NCBI RefSeq assembly: GCF_002858745.1
Contig: NZ_PJRO01000005.1
Coordinates: 316,865 to 380,864 of the forward strand
Origin: Mesorhizobium loti
GTDB lineage: Bacteria; Pseudomonadota; Alphaproteobacteria; Rhizobiales; Rhizobiaceae
Reading direction: 5' to 3'
Length of the DNA: 64,000 nt
This document shows, one piece after another, positions 17,451-26,300 of this stretch. Position 1 is the stretch's first letter. Every line of letters begins with the position of its first letter. Under the pieces are notes generated by a model. The model was not told the origin of the DNA. It was given only the letters and a program-made list of their open reading frames with translations, and made no database searches. The translations under genes were made by a program, and so were the position numbers.

Positions 17451-17516
17451 TCAGACGACCGGCCACCGCAAAGCGATGGTCGTCGTGGTCGTGACGGAGG
17501 CAAACATCTGTCTCAT
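17451..17516 (-). CDS. Threonine-rich leader peptide of attenuator
   Basis: A 21-residue reading frame starts at the ATG at 17516 and ends at TGA at 17451-17453. It contains five consecutive threonine codons (ACG ACC ACG ACG ACC) followed by Ile, in the context MFASVTTTTTIALRW. The threonine codons lie in the first arm of a predicted pause hairpin. About 30 bases after its stop comes the attenuator terminator, then the ThrRS-like gene. This matches the layout of amino-acid operon leader peptides such as ThrL. No strong ribosome site is visible; a candidate promoter has TTGACA at 17553-17548 and CATAGC 17 bases on. Confidence 0.82.
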   Translation of the reverse strand: MRQMFASVTTTTTIALRWPVV

Positions 17517-17591
17517 GGACAGAAGCTATGGGTATAGCTTGGCGCATTGTCAATGTCGGCCGGTTGGGCGGCGCAGAACTGAAGAGGCAAA

Positions 17592-18272
17592 ATGCAGCTT
17601 TTGCTGATCACCGGGCCGGCGGGTGTTGGCAAGTCCACGCTCAGTTGGGAGCTAAGCGCACAGCTTGCCACCGCGCAAGTCGCGCACGCGGTTGTGGAAA
17701 CCGATGAACTCGACAGGGTTTTTCCGCACCCAAAGCGGGAAGAACTCGATCGGCTATGGCCGGGCACCGTTGACGTCAGCAGGGTCAATCTAGCGGCGAT
17801 CTGGTCGACATACCGAGCCTTGGGGCACACGCGCCTGATCATGTCCGGCGTCATGCTGCACCCGGCCTTCGACAGGCGCTGGATCCTGGCCGCCATACCC
17901 GATGCCGAGATCACCGTCGTGCGCCTCGCCGTGAGCGAACCCGCGCTGCTCGCGCGGCTGGCACAGCGCGAGATCGGCTCGGGTGCGCAAGCGCAGGCCG
18001 AACGCTCGCTGGGCCAGGCAAGGCGCATGGCCGGCGAAAATACGGAGGGCCTGATCGTCGTGCCGACAGACGACAGGACGCCGGTCGAACTAGCCAGGAT
18101 CGTTCTGAAGGAAACCGGCTGGCTGGACCGTGGGGGAGTTGAAGTGCCCGGCATGATGATCCGAACTGGTCTTCCAGGAGCCGGTTTCGAGACGCGGGAC
18201 AGCGCGTCGAATGGCGGTGCTTTGGTGCGTCCTTCGAGGCTCGCCCGGCTGCGGGCTCGCTCCTCAGGATGA
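17592..18272 (+). CDS. P-loop nucleotide-binding kinase-like protein
   Basis: The 226-residue protein opens with LLITGPAGVGKSTLSWEL, a Walker A motif at residues 6-13, in the style of small AAA_33/gluconate-kinase-like P-loop enzymes. ETDELDRVFP follows, and RLAQREIGSG resembles a lid segment. No specific kinase family is clear. The final 19 or so residues (VRPSRLARLRARSSG) are encoded by a dispersed palindromic element that also provides the stop codon, so the native C-terminus may have been replaced. The promoter is divergent from the threonine leader, with a 75-base spacer. Confidence 0.75.
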   Translation: MQLLLITGPAGVGKSTLSWELSAQLATAQVAHAVVETDELDRVFPHPKREELDRLWPGTVDVSRVNLAAIWSTYRALGHTRLIMSGVMLHPAFDRRWILAAIPDAEITVVRLAVSEPALLARLAQREIGSGAQAQAERSLGQARRMAGENTEGLIVVPTDDRTPVELARIVLKETGWLDRGGVEVPGMMIRTGLPGAGFETRDSASNGGALVRPSRLARLRARSSG

Positions 18273-18392
18273 GGGCCGTCGCGCAACGACGCCCAAGTTC
18301 CGACACGCCTTGGAATTTTCTGGTCTCGAAGTGGCGCAACGGCCCTCATCCTGAGGAGCGAGCCCGCAGCCGGGCGAGCCTCGAAGGACGCA
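18209..18392. repeat. Dispersed long inverted repeat, type III, copy 1
   Basis: The arms at 18226-18279 and 18339-18392 are essentially perfect 54-base reverse complements. They begin TGCGTCCTTCGAGGCTCGCC and include CTCCTCAGGATGAGGGCCGT. About 60 bases separate them. The left arm is translated as the C-terminus of the P-loop protein; the right arm ends 18 bases before the DinB gene's stop. A degenerate second copy lies at 19619-19806, sharing also the outer ATGGCGGTGCTTT sequence. Confidence 0.9.
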
Positions 18393-18410
18393 CCTGAAAT
18401 GGCGCTGCTA

Positions 18411-18929
18411 TCACCCGGTCGGCCGCAACTCCTGCTCTCGGCGCGCCGGCTGCGTTCGATGCAGGTAGACGGCGAGTGTGTCCCAGGGCGGCGTGATCGA
18501 AAGCTGCACCAGGATGCGGCTGACCTCGCCGCGATGGATCGCCGAATGCAGGGCGACGTGCTGCAGCATTTCGTGGCGTGTCATGGTGCCCTTGTCGCCA
18601 TCCGTGAAAGTGAAGGCGACCGCTTCGTCGAGCCGGTCGGGAACGACGTCGTTGACATAGTTCTGGTACCATCTGTCCGTCGCCGCCACCGAAGCACGCA
18701 GGGCATCGAGCGTCGGCGTCTCCACCGTGTTGTCCGACAGATGGTGATGTCTGGTGCCGCTGAGATGCGCGGCGAAGATCTCGGCCACCACATGATGGTG
18801 GCTGACCAGCCGCAGCGTGGTGCGGAGTTCCGCTGCCTGCGCCTGCGGGTCGAGCAGCGCGAGCTTGTCGAACAGGTCGTTGTTTGCCCAGGCCTGGTAG
18901 CCATAAAGGGTGCGAAGCATCTCACGCAT
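18411..18929 (-). CDS. DinB-family protein
   Basis: The 172-residue protein from the ATG at 18929 has the four-helix DinB/YfiT-like fold. The metal-binding histidines are seen in RLVSHHHVVAEIFAAHL (about residues 43-59) and HVALHSAIHRGEV (about residues 127-139), with WYQNYVNDVVPDRL between. Family members are metal-dependent, and many act as thiol transferases or are of unknown role. The frame extends further upstream but overlaps the divergent regulator. It is divergent from a TetR regulator with a 58-base spacer, which probably controls it. The pair is bracketed by type III repeats. Confidence 0.88.
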   Translation of the reverse strand: MREMLRTLYGYQAWANNDLFDKLALLDPQAQAAELRTTLRLVSHHHVVAEIFAAHLSGTRHHHLSDNTVETPTLDALRASVAATDRWYQNYVNDVVPDRLDEAVAFTFTDGDKGTMTRHEMLQHVALHSAIHRGEVSRILVQLSITPPWDTLAVYLHRTQPARREQELRPTG

Positions 18930-18987
18930 AACCGAACCTATCCCTGTCGTGAAAATGTGAGTAACGTCTCTATATTTTGGCGAGGGT

Positions 18988-19608
18988 GTGCAATTGTCTA
19001 CTCGCATTGCAAAGCGGCAGCCGTCGATGCGCAAGGAGCCGCGACAGGCGCGCTCGCGGGCAACCGTGGACGCGATCATCGAGGCTGGGGCTCGCATTCT
19101 GAGCGAGCAGGGCTGGGCCGGTTTCACCACCAACAAGGTGGCCGAGGCGGCCGGTGTCAGTGTCGGTTCGCTCTACCAGTATTTTCCCGACAAGGTCTCG
19201 CTGGTAGGGGCGATCCGGCGCCACCATCTGGATGACAGCCTCGCCGCCGTGGGAGCTGCCTTGGCGAAACGGCAGCCTCTCGCCGATTTCGCCGAGATGC
19301 TGGTGGCCAATATCGTCGAAGCCCACAGCGTCCATCCCGGCTTGCATCGGGTGCTGTTGGACGAGGCGCCGGGCCTCGAGGCCTACCGCAACCAGAACAG
19401 CTTGATCGAACGGCAATATCTCGCGTTCTACACCGAGGCGGTCGCTGCCTATCGGCCGCATGACAAGGCTCCCGCTGTCGTTGGCCTGGTGTTGTCGGAT
19501 GCCATCGATGGCGTCATCCACAACGCAGCGCGTCGCGGCACGCTGCGTGAACCGCAGATCCGCGACGAACTGGTCAGGATGATCCGTTTGTATCTGGGGG
19601 GAGGCTAG
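18988..19608 (+). CDS. TetR-family transcriptional regulator
   Basis: The 206-residue protein has a TetR DNA-binding domain: ARSRATVDAIIEAGARILSEQGWAGFTTNKVAEAAGVSVGSLYQYFPDKVSLV is the helix-turn-helix region. A helical ligand-binding domain follows. The start used is GTG at 18988; ATG at 19027 (MRKEPRQARSR) is a credible alternative because the first 13 residues are not conserved in style. It is divergent from the DinB gene, so autoregulation and control of DinB are likely. The effector is unknown. Confidence 0.88.
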   Translation: MQLSTRIAKRQPSMRKEPRQARSRATVDAIIEAGARILSEQGWAGFTTNKVAEAAGVSVGSLYQYFPDKVSLVGAIRRHHLDDSLAAVGAALAKRQPLADFAEMLVANIVEAHSVHPGLHRVLLDEAPGLEAYRNQNSLIERQYLAFYTEAVAAYRPHDKAPAVVGLVLSDAIDGVIHNAARRGTLREPQIRDELVRMIRLYLGGG

Positions 19609-19618
19609 GCGGTCGGTC

Positions 19619-19806
19619 GTATGGCGGTGCTTTAGTGCGTCCTTCGAGGCTTGCCTGCTTGGGTTTTGCCATCTTTCCAATGCCTTGCGGGCTCGCTCCT
19701 CAGGATGAGGATCGTTGCGCCGCGACGGCCCTCATCCTGAGGAGCGAGCCCGCAGGCCAGTGAAAAGTAAGTGCGGTTGTAGCCGGGCGAGCCTCGAAGG
19801 ACGCAC
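19619..19806. repeat. Dispersed long inverted repeat, type III, copy 2 (interrupted arms)
   Basis: The outer parts match copy 1 (ATGGCGGTGCTTT, TGCGTCCTTCGAGGC on the left; GCCTCGAAGGACGCA on the right) and so do the inner parts (CTCGCTCCTCAGGATGAGG, CCTCATCCTGAGGAGCGAG). Each arm carries an unrelated insertion of about 25-30 bases, at around 19657-19687 and 19755-19781. It lies between the stops of convergent tetR and transporter genes. Confidence 0.85.
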
Positions 19807-19821
19807 CACAAACCTGCCGGT

Positions 19822-20745
19822 TCAGACCAGCTTGATGATCGCGACGCCGGCGAGAAGCAGTACCACACCCACCAGGCGCAGGCCCGACACCGGCCGCTGC
19901 GGCAGGCGGAACCAGCCATAGCGGTCGACGAAGACGCTGGCGACCTGCTGGCCTGCGACGGTAAAGCCGACTGCTGCAGCCGCGCCGATGACAGGGATCG
20001 CGGTGAACACCGTGGTGACGTAGATTGCTCCGGCGAAACCACCGAGCCAGCCCCACCAGGGCATGGTCTGCACGCCGCCGAGATTGGGGCTCGGCGTCTT
20101 GCGTAGCGTGATCACCACCAGCATCACGGCGGCCATTGCCAGCGTGGCGACGAAGAACGAGATGGCGCCGACAGCGAAAGGCGCGCCGCCGAGATCATGC
20201 CGCAGCAATGCGTTGACGGCGCCCTGGACCGGCAGCACCGCACCGGCAACGAGCGCCAGCGCGATCCAGCCCAGCTTGTCGGCCTTGAGGTTGTCCTTGC
20301 CACCCTGGCCGAAGACGATCATGGCGACGCCGGCAAGCACGACGAGGGTGCCGACGGCGGCTCCCGCCTGCAGGCCGGTCTGTGCCACGCCGAGCAGGCC
20401 GAAACTGTCGAGGGCGAGCGAAGCGAGCATCTGGCCGGCGATGAACAGGCCGACCGAGACGACAGCGCCGAGGCGCGGAAACAGCACGATGGTCGAGACG
20501 ACATAGATTGCCGAAGCGGTGCCGCCGACAAGATGCCACCATTCGGCCCGGGGCAAGGCGCCGAGTGCGGCGAGCGTGCCGGTGAACAGGGCAATCAGAA
20601 GCAGCAGGCCGGTGCCCACCGTGAGCTGCAATGTGGTTGCGGCGAATGGCGAGCCGATGGCTTTCGAGAGCTGCGCATTGGCGCCGGCCTGGACGGCGAG
20701 CAGGCCGCCGGCGAACAGGGACAGGGGTACGAACAGGGTCTCCAT
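19822..20745 (-). CDS. DMT-family transporter (tandem YdcZ domains)
   Basis: The 307-residue membrane protein is a fusion of two YdcZ/DUF606 units. The first unit starts SLFAGGLLAVQAGANAQLSKAIGSPFAA and the second LVAGAVLPVQGAVNALLRHDLGGAPFAVG. About ten helices are predicted. Family members export small molecules, and single-domain versions occur as pairs. RBS AAAAGGAGGCTCCC precedes the ATG. It lies 42 bases downstream of the GST gene in the same direction and may be cotranscribed with it. The substrate is not predictable. Confidence 0.87.
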   Translation of the reverse strand: METLFVPLSLFAGGLLAVQAGANAQLSKAIGSPFAATTLQLTVGTGLLLLIALFTGTLAALGALPRAEWWHLVGGTASAIYVVSTIVLFPRLGAVVSVGLFIAGQMLASLALDSFGLLGVAQTGLQAGAAVGTLVVLAGVAMIVFGQGGKDNLKADKLGWIALALVAGAVLPVQGAVNALLRHDLGGAPFAVGAISFFVATLAMAAVMLVVITLRKTPSPNLGGVQTMPWWGWLGGFAGAIYVTTVFTAIPVIGAAAAVGFTVAGQQVASVFVDRYGWFRLPQRPVSGLRLVGVVLLLAGVAIIKLV

Positions 20746-20787
20746 GGGAGCCTCCTTTTGAAAAGAATGCGAATGATGTTTGGGGGA

Positions 20788-21420
20788 TCAGTGGTGGGCC
20801 GGCAGCCGCGGCACGACGAGGCCGCGCAGCACGGCAGGCCGCGCACCGATCGCCATATACCAGCGGGCGAGGTTGGGCGTGGCGTCGAGCGAGAGCCCGA
20901 GCTTGGTGAGCCCGGCATGGATCCACGGCCAGGTCATCACGTCTGCGATTCCATAGGTTTCACCGACGATATGGGCGTGGCGCGACAGCTGGCTTTCCAG
21001 CACGCGGAGGACGCGGTTTGCCTCTGCCTCGAAGCGGCCGATGACATAGGGGATCTTTTCCGGCGCGAAGATCTTGTAGTTCCAGAGCTGCCCCAGTGTC
21101 GGACCGACATGCGCGGCCTGGAACAGCGTCCAGCTCTGCACCTGGAAACGCTCGGTGTCCGAAGCCGGCACGAGCACGCCGGAGCGTTCGGCCAGATAGT
21201 GCAGGATCGCGCCGGATTCGAAGATGGTGCGCCCCCTGTCCGGATCGACGATGACCGGGATCTTGTTGTTGGGGTTGAGCGCCAGGAACTCCGGCGTCCT
21301 CTGTTCGCCGGCCTCGATGTCGACGATCTGGACATCGTAAGGCAGCCCGGTTTCCTCGAGCATGATCGAGGCCTTGTGGCCGTTCGGCGTCTGGTAGGTA
21401 TAGAGCTGGATGGGGGTCAT
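20788..21420 (-). CDS. Glutathione S-transferase (YghU/YfcG-like)
   Basis: The 210-residue protein has a thioredoxin-fold N-terminal domain (IQLYTYQTPNGHKASIMLEE; NPNNKIPVIVDP; FESGAILHYLAER, the SNAIL-like motif) and a helical C-terminal domain (GIADVMTWPWI). The TPNG start, where a Thr or Asn would contact glutathione, is typical of the disulfide-bond oxidoreductase YfcG/YghU group. The frame extends upstream, but the ATG at 21420 fits the family. It is divergent from a LysR regulator, which probably controls it. Confidence 0.9.
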   Translation of the reverse strand: MTPIQLYTYQTPNGHKASIMLEETGLPYDVQIVDIEAGEQRTPEFLALNPNNKIPVIVDPDRGRTIFESGAILHYLAERSGVLVPASDTERFQVQSWTLFQAAHVGPTLGQLWNYKIFAPEKIPYVIGRFEAEANRVLRVLESQLSRHAHIVGETYGIADVMTWPWIHAGLTKLGLSLDATPNLARWYMAIGARPAVLRGLVVPRLPAHH

Positions 21421-21655
21421 CTGGTGGTCTCCTTCGACCGGTCCGTCCGATCGTTGGATATTAGGTAGACTGTGCTGTTGTGCAGTTCGATCTGTCTGTT
21501 CGCCAAATTGATCTGCAAAAATGCACATGATCTGATGCGGCGATGGCGAGGAATGCCTTGAATTCAGCATCGGCCGACGGCCGCACCGAAGACAGGGAAA
21601 GGGCTCTGCGGAAACGCTCGCCTGCTGCACGATCCTGCGTTAGGTTCGTGCAATC
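21421..21655. promoter_or_regulatory. Divergent gst/lysR promoter region
   Basis: This 235-base spacer contains repeated TGCA-centred motifs: TTGTGCAGTT near 21480, AAAATGCACATGA near 21517 and GTGCAATCATGCAC at 21648-21661, the last a palindrome overlapping the lysR start. LysR-type binding sites are T-N11-A interrupted dyads, so these are candidate sites. Confidence 0.5.
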
Positions 21656-22576
21656 ATGCACAGCAATTATCGCATAGACTGGGAAGATCTTCGTTTCGTC
21701 CTGGCGGTGGCGGAGACAAGCTCGCTCGCCGCCGCGGCACGCTCGCTCGGTGTCAACCACACCACCGTGTTGCGGCGGGTCGGCGCCTTCGAGCAGAAGC
21801 TTGGCGTGCGTCTGTTCGACCGGCTGCCGACCGGCTACACGCTGACGGCGGGCGGCGAGGAACTGCTCGCCGTTTCGCGGCAGATGGCGGAAACCGTCAC
21901 CGAGCTCGAACGCCGCCTGACCGGACAGGACCTGCGTCTCGAAGGCAGCCTGCGCATCACCACCACCGACACGCTGATGGCGTCGGTGCTGCCGTCTGTG
22001 CTGGCCGCTTTCCGCGAGCGCCATCCCGGCGTGCTGCTGGAAGTGGCCACGGCGAATGCCTTTGCCAACCTCACCCACCGCGATGCCGACGTCGCCGTGC
22101 GCCCGGCCATGGATCCGCCGGAGACATTGGTCGGCCGCCGCATTTCCGGCATCGCATTCGCGGTCTACGCAGCCCCGTCCTATCTCCAGGAGCGTGGGCT
22201 CGAACCCAGCCATGAGCTTGCGGTAACCGAGGAACGTTGGATCGGCCTCAGCGATGCGCTGGCCGGCTCCAGCGTCGCCCGCTGGATGCGCGCCTCGTTG
22301 CCGGGTTCAGCCTCGGTGCTGCGTTGCGACTCGCTGGTTGCTGCCCGCGAGGCAGCGGTTGCCGGCCTCGGCCTTGCCGGCCTGCCTTGTTATCTCGGCG
22401 AGCGGACGCCTGGCCTCGTGCGCATCGGTTCCCCGGTCTCTGAGATGGCAACCGCGCTGTGGATCCTTACCCATGAGGATCTGCGCCGCACCGCCCGCGT
22501 CAGCGCCTTCACCGAATTCGCCGGCCAGGCCCTGGCGAAACATCGCCCGCTGTTCGAGGCAAGCCGGGAAGAGTGA
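21656..22576 (+). CDS. LysR-family transcriptional regulator
   Basis: The 306-residue protein has an N-terminal winged helix-turn-helix (DLRFVLAVAETSSLAAAARSLGVNHTTVLRRVGAFE, about residues 11-46) and a periplasmic-binding-like effector domain (LRITTTDTLMASVLPSVLAAFRERHPGV and later segments). It is divergent from the glutathione S-transferase gene, the usual arrangement for a LysR activator and its target. The effector is unknown. Confidence 0.9.
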   Translation: MHSNYRIDWEDLRFVLAVAETSSLAAAARSLGVNHTTVLRRVGAFEQKLGVRLFDRLPTGYTLTAGGEELLAVSRQMAETVTELERRLTGQDLRLEGSLRITTTDTLMASVLPSVLAAFRERHPGVLLEVATANAFANLTHRDADVAVRPAMDPPETLVGRRISGIAFAVYAAPSYLQERGLEPSHELAVTEERWIGLSDALAGSSVARWMRASLPGSASVLRCDSLVAAREAAVAGLGLAGLPCYLGERTPGLVRIGSPVSEMATALWILTHEDLRRTARVSAFTEFAGQALAKHRPLFEASREE

Positions 22577-22609
22577 GGAGACTCTCGGTTCCCGTTTGCA
22601 CGCAAAAAT

Positions 22610-22633
22610 ATCCCGCCCAACTGGAGCCGGGCG
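22610..22633 (+). terminator. GC-rich stem-loop downstream of lysR
   Basis: CCCGCCC and GGGCGGG form a seven-base-pair stem around an eleven-base loop, 34 bases after the lysR stop. There is no clear T-run, so it is a weak or factor-dependent terminator candidate. Confidence 0.45.
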
Positions 22634-22693
22634 GGTGGCCGTTGGGGCCGGAATGTGACATCGGGCGGCCGAAGCAGATGCATTGGCAGCCCT

Positions 22694-22728
22694 CTTGTTT
22701 CATCGGACTAAGGGTCCGATGAAACAAG
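22694..22728. terminator. Perfect 15-bp stem-loop between convergent genes
   Basis: CTTGTTTCATCGGAC pairs perfectly with GTCCGATGAAACAAG over the five-base loop TAAGG. It lies between the convergent lysR and cupin genes. No T-run follows on either side, so termination is only one possibility; a protein-binding or mRNA-end-protecting role is another. Confidence 0.6.
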
Positions 22729-22824
22729 GTCCGGATTCTGATATTTTTCTGAAATTTGCGGTCTGAGGCTGGCGCATGGTTTGGCCAGCTGAAGGCCCGC
22801 GCCGGCCGCTGGTTTGCCGTGTCC

Positions 22825-23181
22825 CTATGATCCAACAGTGACCACGAAGTGCTTCGTCACCGGTTCGATGATCTTCCAGGTTCCCTTGAAGTCGGCTTCG
22901 ACAACAAACGCATCGCCTGGGCCAACTTCAACGGGATCACCACCGTCCGGAGTAATGATGATACGGCCAGCGATCATGTGGACGAATTCATAGTCGGTGT
23001 AGGTCGCGTGATAGGTGCCTGGGGTCGCTTGCCATGTCCCTGACAGAACCTTGCCGTCCTCGGTGGTGTGCTGGACCGCGGTCTTCATCGTTGGCTTTCC
23101 TTCGACCACCTCCCAGCCCGGCAAGTCGTTGGAATCGGCGTTGTCCACCTTGCCGAACTTGATAAGCGTCTTGCGTGTCAC
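22825..23181 (-). CDS. Cupin-domain protein (DUF861/EutQ-like)
   Basis: The 118-residue protein has a single cupin barrel: GTWQATPGTYHATYTDYEFVHMIAGRIIITPDGGDPVEVGPGDAFVVEADFKGTWKIIEPVTKHFVV. The wide loop and the tryptophan/glutamate pattern match the cupin_3 (DUF861) group. The GTG start at 23181 is preferred over an ATG at 23256 because GGAGAGG lies six bases before it and the added 25 residues are not family-like. The protein may bind a small carboxylate or be a sugar-binding isomerase-like enzyme. It stands alone. Confidence 0.75.
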   Translation of the reverse strand: MTRKTLIKFGKVDNADSNDLPGWEVVEGKPTMKTAVQHTTEDGKVLSGTWQATPGTYHATYTDYEFVHMIAGRIIITPDGGDPVEVGPGDAFVVEADFKGTWKIIEPVTKHFVVTVGS

Positions 23182-23391
23182 GGTGAACCTCTCCCAATTG
23201 GATTTGCGGGCAGAGTGCCCGACAGTTCGAATATCCGATGCGTCAAGGTCCGGCAACTTCGTTTCCTGCTGGTAATCGAACCTGGCACGGTTCAGGAATG
23301 ATCCTGGCTATCTGCCCCGGGTTTTCGTTGCCGCTAAAGACGCAAAAGTGCCCGCCCCGGCGAACCGGAGCGGACAATGGTGACTTGTTTG

Positions 23392-26300
23392 TCAGAACTT
23401 CACGTTCAGATCGGCCCGGACACCGTGGTCGCTCGCCCTGGAACCAACCTGGCCATGATAGGAAACGCCGAGCGTTGCAGCAGGGGTGATGGCGAAGTCG
23501 AGGCCTGCTTCGAGCACGGCGGCGTCCCTTGTGATCGGAGCACCGGTGATCGAGAAGGCATTGGAGCCGGTGAAGGCCTGGCTGACCGTCGGCGTGACAT
23601 CGCCATAGGCATGGCGCCAGCCGATCATGCCGCGAACTGTAGCCTTGGCCGAACCGAGGTCGAAATCGGTCGAAGCTCGGATGCCGAGCGTGGTGAAGGT
23701 GTTGTCGTTGGAGCCGCTGTAGACGGTCAACGCCGCCGCGCCGCCTTTCTCGTTGAAGCCGTTGGTGTGAACGTTGATATAGGCCAGGTTGGCGAACGGC
23801 TCGAAGGCGAGATTGCCTGCCTTGATAGTGTAACCCAGTTCACCGAACACTTGCGTGGTGCCGGCGCGGTAGTCGCCGGTCAGGCTGTCGGTGAAGCCGG
23901 GGAAGGCGACCTGCCGGCTGCTCTCGATCTCGCTCCATGTGTAGGCTAGGCCTGAGCGCAGGGCGAGCGCACCCCATTGCGTGCCGCCATAGATGCCGAG
24001 GTGGTAGTTGTCGGTGGAAGCGGAAGAGCGCCTGTCATCGACCTTGAGCGAGGAATGGCCGTAGCCGGCGAGGAAGCCGAGGCGGACATCGTCGGTGACA
24101 AGTCCGTCGACGCCGGTGACGAAGCCTCCGGTGGAACGCGACAGCTTGGCGGCGTTGCCGTCGCTGCCGAAGTGACCCCAGGACCCGAACACCGAACCCC
24201 AGGCGCCATAGAGCTCGGAGGCAACGGAAGCCGTGGTCATTGCCTTGGCATCGTCGCCATACCCCATCAGCGGCAATGGCTCGGCCCCCACGGTCTCGAA
24301 GGCTGAGCGCAGCCGGTCATTGATGGCATCGCGTGTGAAGCGGCTGTCTTCGAGTAAGCCGGTCACTGTCGAGGCGTTGATCTCGCCCGACAGGCCATCA
24401 AAGGCGGCACGCGCCTCATCGGCCGATAGCACCAGCAGCTTGTTGTAGAGTTTCAGCGGCGTGCCGCTTTGCTGCAACGTATCCAGCGCACCTGCCGTCT
24501 GCTTCTGGTTTTCGGTATTGGCGACCGTGGCGAACAGCGGCTTCTTGCCCGGCTCTTCTGGCTTGCCGGGTTCCTCCGGTATTGTGCTTTTGACTGCAAT
24601 CTTCAGATCAACCGCATTCGCGCTCTGGATGAGGCTGGCATCGAGGAACGCCGAACGGGTCACAACTGCCGGATCGAAGCCGCCGGCGACACCGCCGGCT
24701 GCTGTCAGGATCGTATAAGTCTGGCTCGCCTTATAGCTGGTCTGCGCATCCAGCGCCGTCACGGCGACTTTGCCGCCGCCGAGCGTGGCCTTGCCGCCTG
24801 CGGTGATACGGTCGCCAGTGCCGTTGCCGGCGATCTCGACATCGTAGGTCGAGCCGAGAGCGAACGACACATCGCCCGCTATGTTCAATGTACCGATCGA
24901 ATTGCCCGGTGCCACCACACCGCCATTGGCGACACTCAGGCCGCTGATCGTGCCGTTGCCCTGCAGGCGGCCGCCACTGAGCACCTCGACCGTGCCGCCC
25001 AATTTACCGTCGATGGAAAGGATGCCTTGCCTGATCGCGGCGCCGCCGGCAAAGCCGGAACTGTCGCCGGTCAGTTTCAGTGTGCCGAGATCGGTCTTGA
25101 TCAGCCGGGAATTGCCTTGCAGTGCTGCACTGATGGTCGCGGTGTAGCCGGCGCCTTCGCTGGTGCCGTCGCCGACGCGGATGATGGTGCCGGATGCACC
25201 GGTCAGCGTCAGCGTATCGCCGGCGATGACATAGCCGTTGTCGGCGAACTGCATGCCGCTGACTGTCACCGCTGCGGCACCGGAATTGTCCACGGTCACG
25301 GTGCCGGCTGCGCCCTGGAAGACGGTGAAATTGCCGTTGGCCCATGGCGCGTTCGCCGCACCGTCTGCCGTCGTCCAGTTGTTGTTCGCAACGTCGTTGC
25401 GCCAGCTGCCGGCGCCGCCGACGACCCGGCCATTGTTGCCGGGGTTGGATTGCGGATTGATCGGGTCCCAGAAGCTGAAATTGAGCCCAGTGGTGTTGAC
25501 GAGGTTGATCTGCTTGTCGACCGCGGTCTGCACGAACACCGTTCCCGCCGGCGTGCCGACCGGCAGGCTGGTGATGTCCAGCCCATTGTCGGTCAGCGTG
25601 CCGCCATAGCTGGCGATGCGATAGACGCCGGCATCGAAGGCGCCCCCGGGAGCCAGGGTGACGTTCAGCTTGCCATCAAGGATGAGGTTGCCGCCGACCT
25701 TGACGAGGTCGTTCAGCGCACCGCCGGCCACATTGACCTGGCCGAAGCCGTAATCGAGCTTGCTGGCCTCGTTGAGGAACAAATTGCCGTTGATGGTCAG
25801 CGTGCCGGGAACTGAGCCGGCATTGCCGGGCGCCAGGGTGGCGAGGTCGATGATGGTCACATCGCCACCGATCGTGCCGCTGCCGCCGAGCGTGGAATTG
25901 GGCAGGACGAGGGTCGGGCCGGTTGCCGCCGTCTGGTCGCCATTGATGAGCAGGCTGCCGTTGCTGACCGCAGTGGCGCCCTTGTAGCTGTTGGCGCCGG
26001 TCAGCATGGTGATGCCGCTGCCGACCTGCAGCACGGCACCGGTACCGGAGATGGTGCCGGCGAGGGTGAGCACGTCGGAGCGGTTGAAAGCCAGGGTGCC
26101 GCCATTGTTGACGACATTGCCGGCGATGGAGCCGGATGTACCGCCATTGCCGATCCGCAATGTGCCCTGGTTGATCGTCGTGCCACCGCTGTAGCCGTTT
26201 GCGCCGGCCAGCGTCAGCGCGCCGGCGCCGGACTTGCTCAGACCACCGGGCCCATTGAGCGCCTGCGAAACCGTGAAATTGTTGCTGGCATCGAGGACGT

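Noticed and set aside
18930..19136. Extension of the DinB gene to 19136.
   Set aside because: It would overlap the divergent TetR coding sequence and add residues that lack family similarity.
24469..25815. Long plus-strand frames antisense to the autotransporter.
   Set aside because: The minus-strand protein has repeat, linker and barrel features; the opposite frames are repetitive artefacts of that repeat coding.
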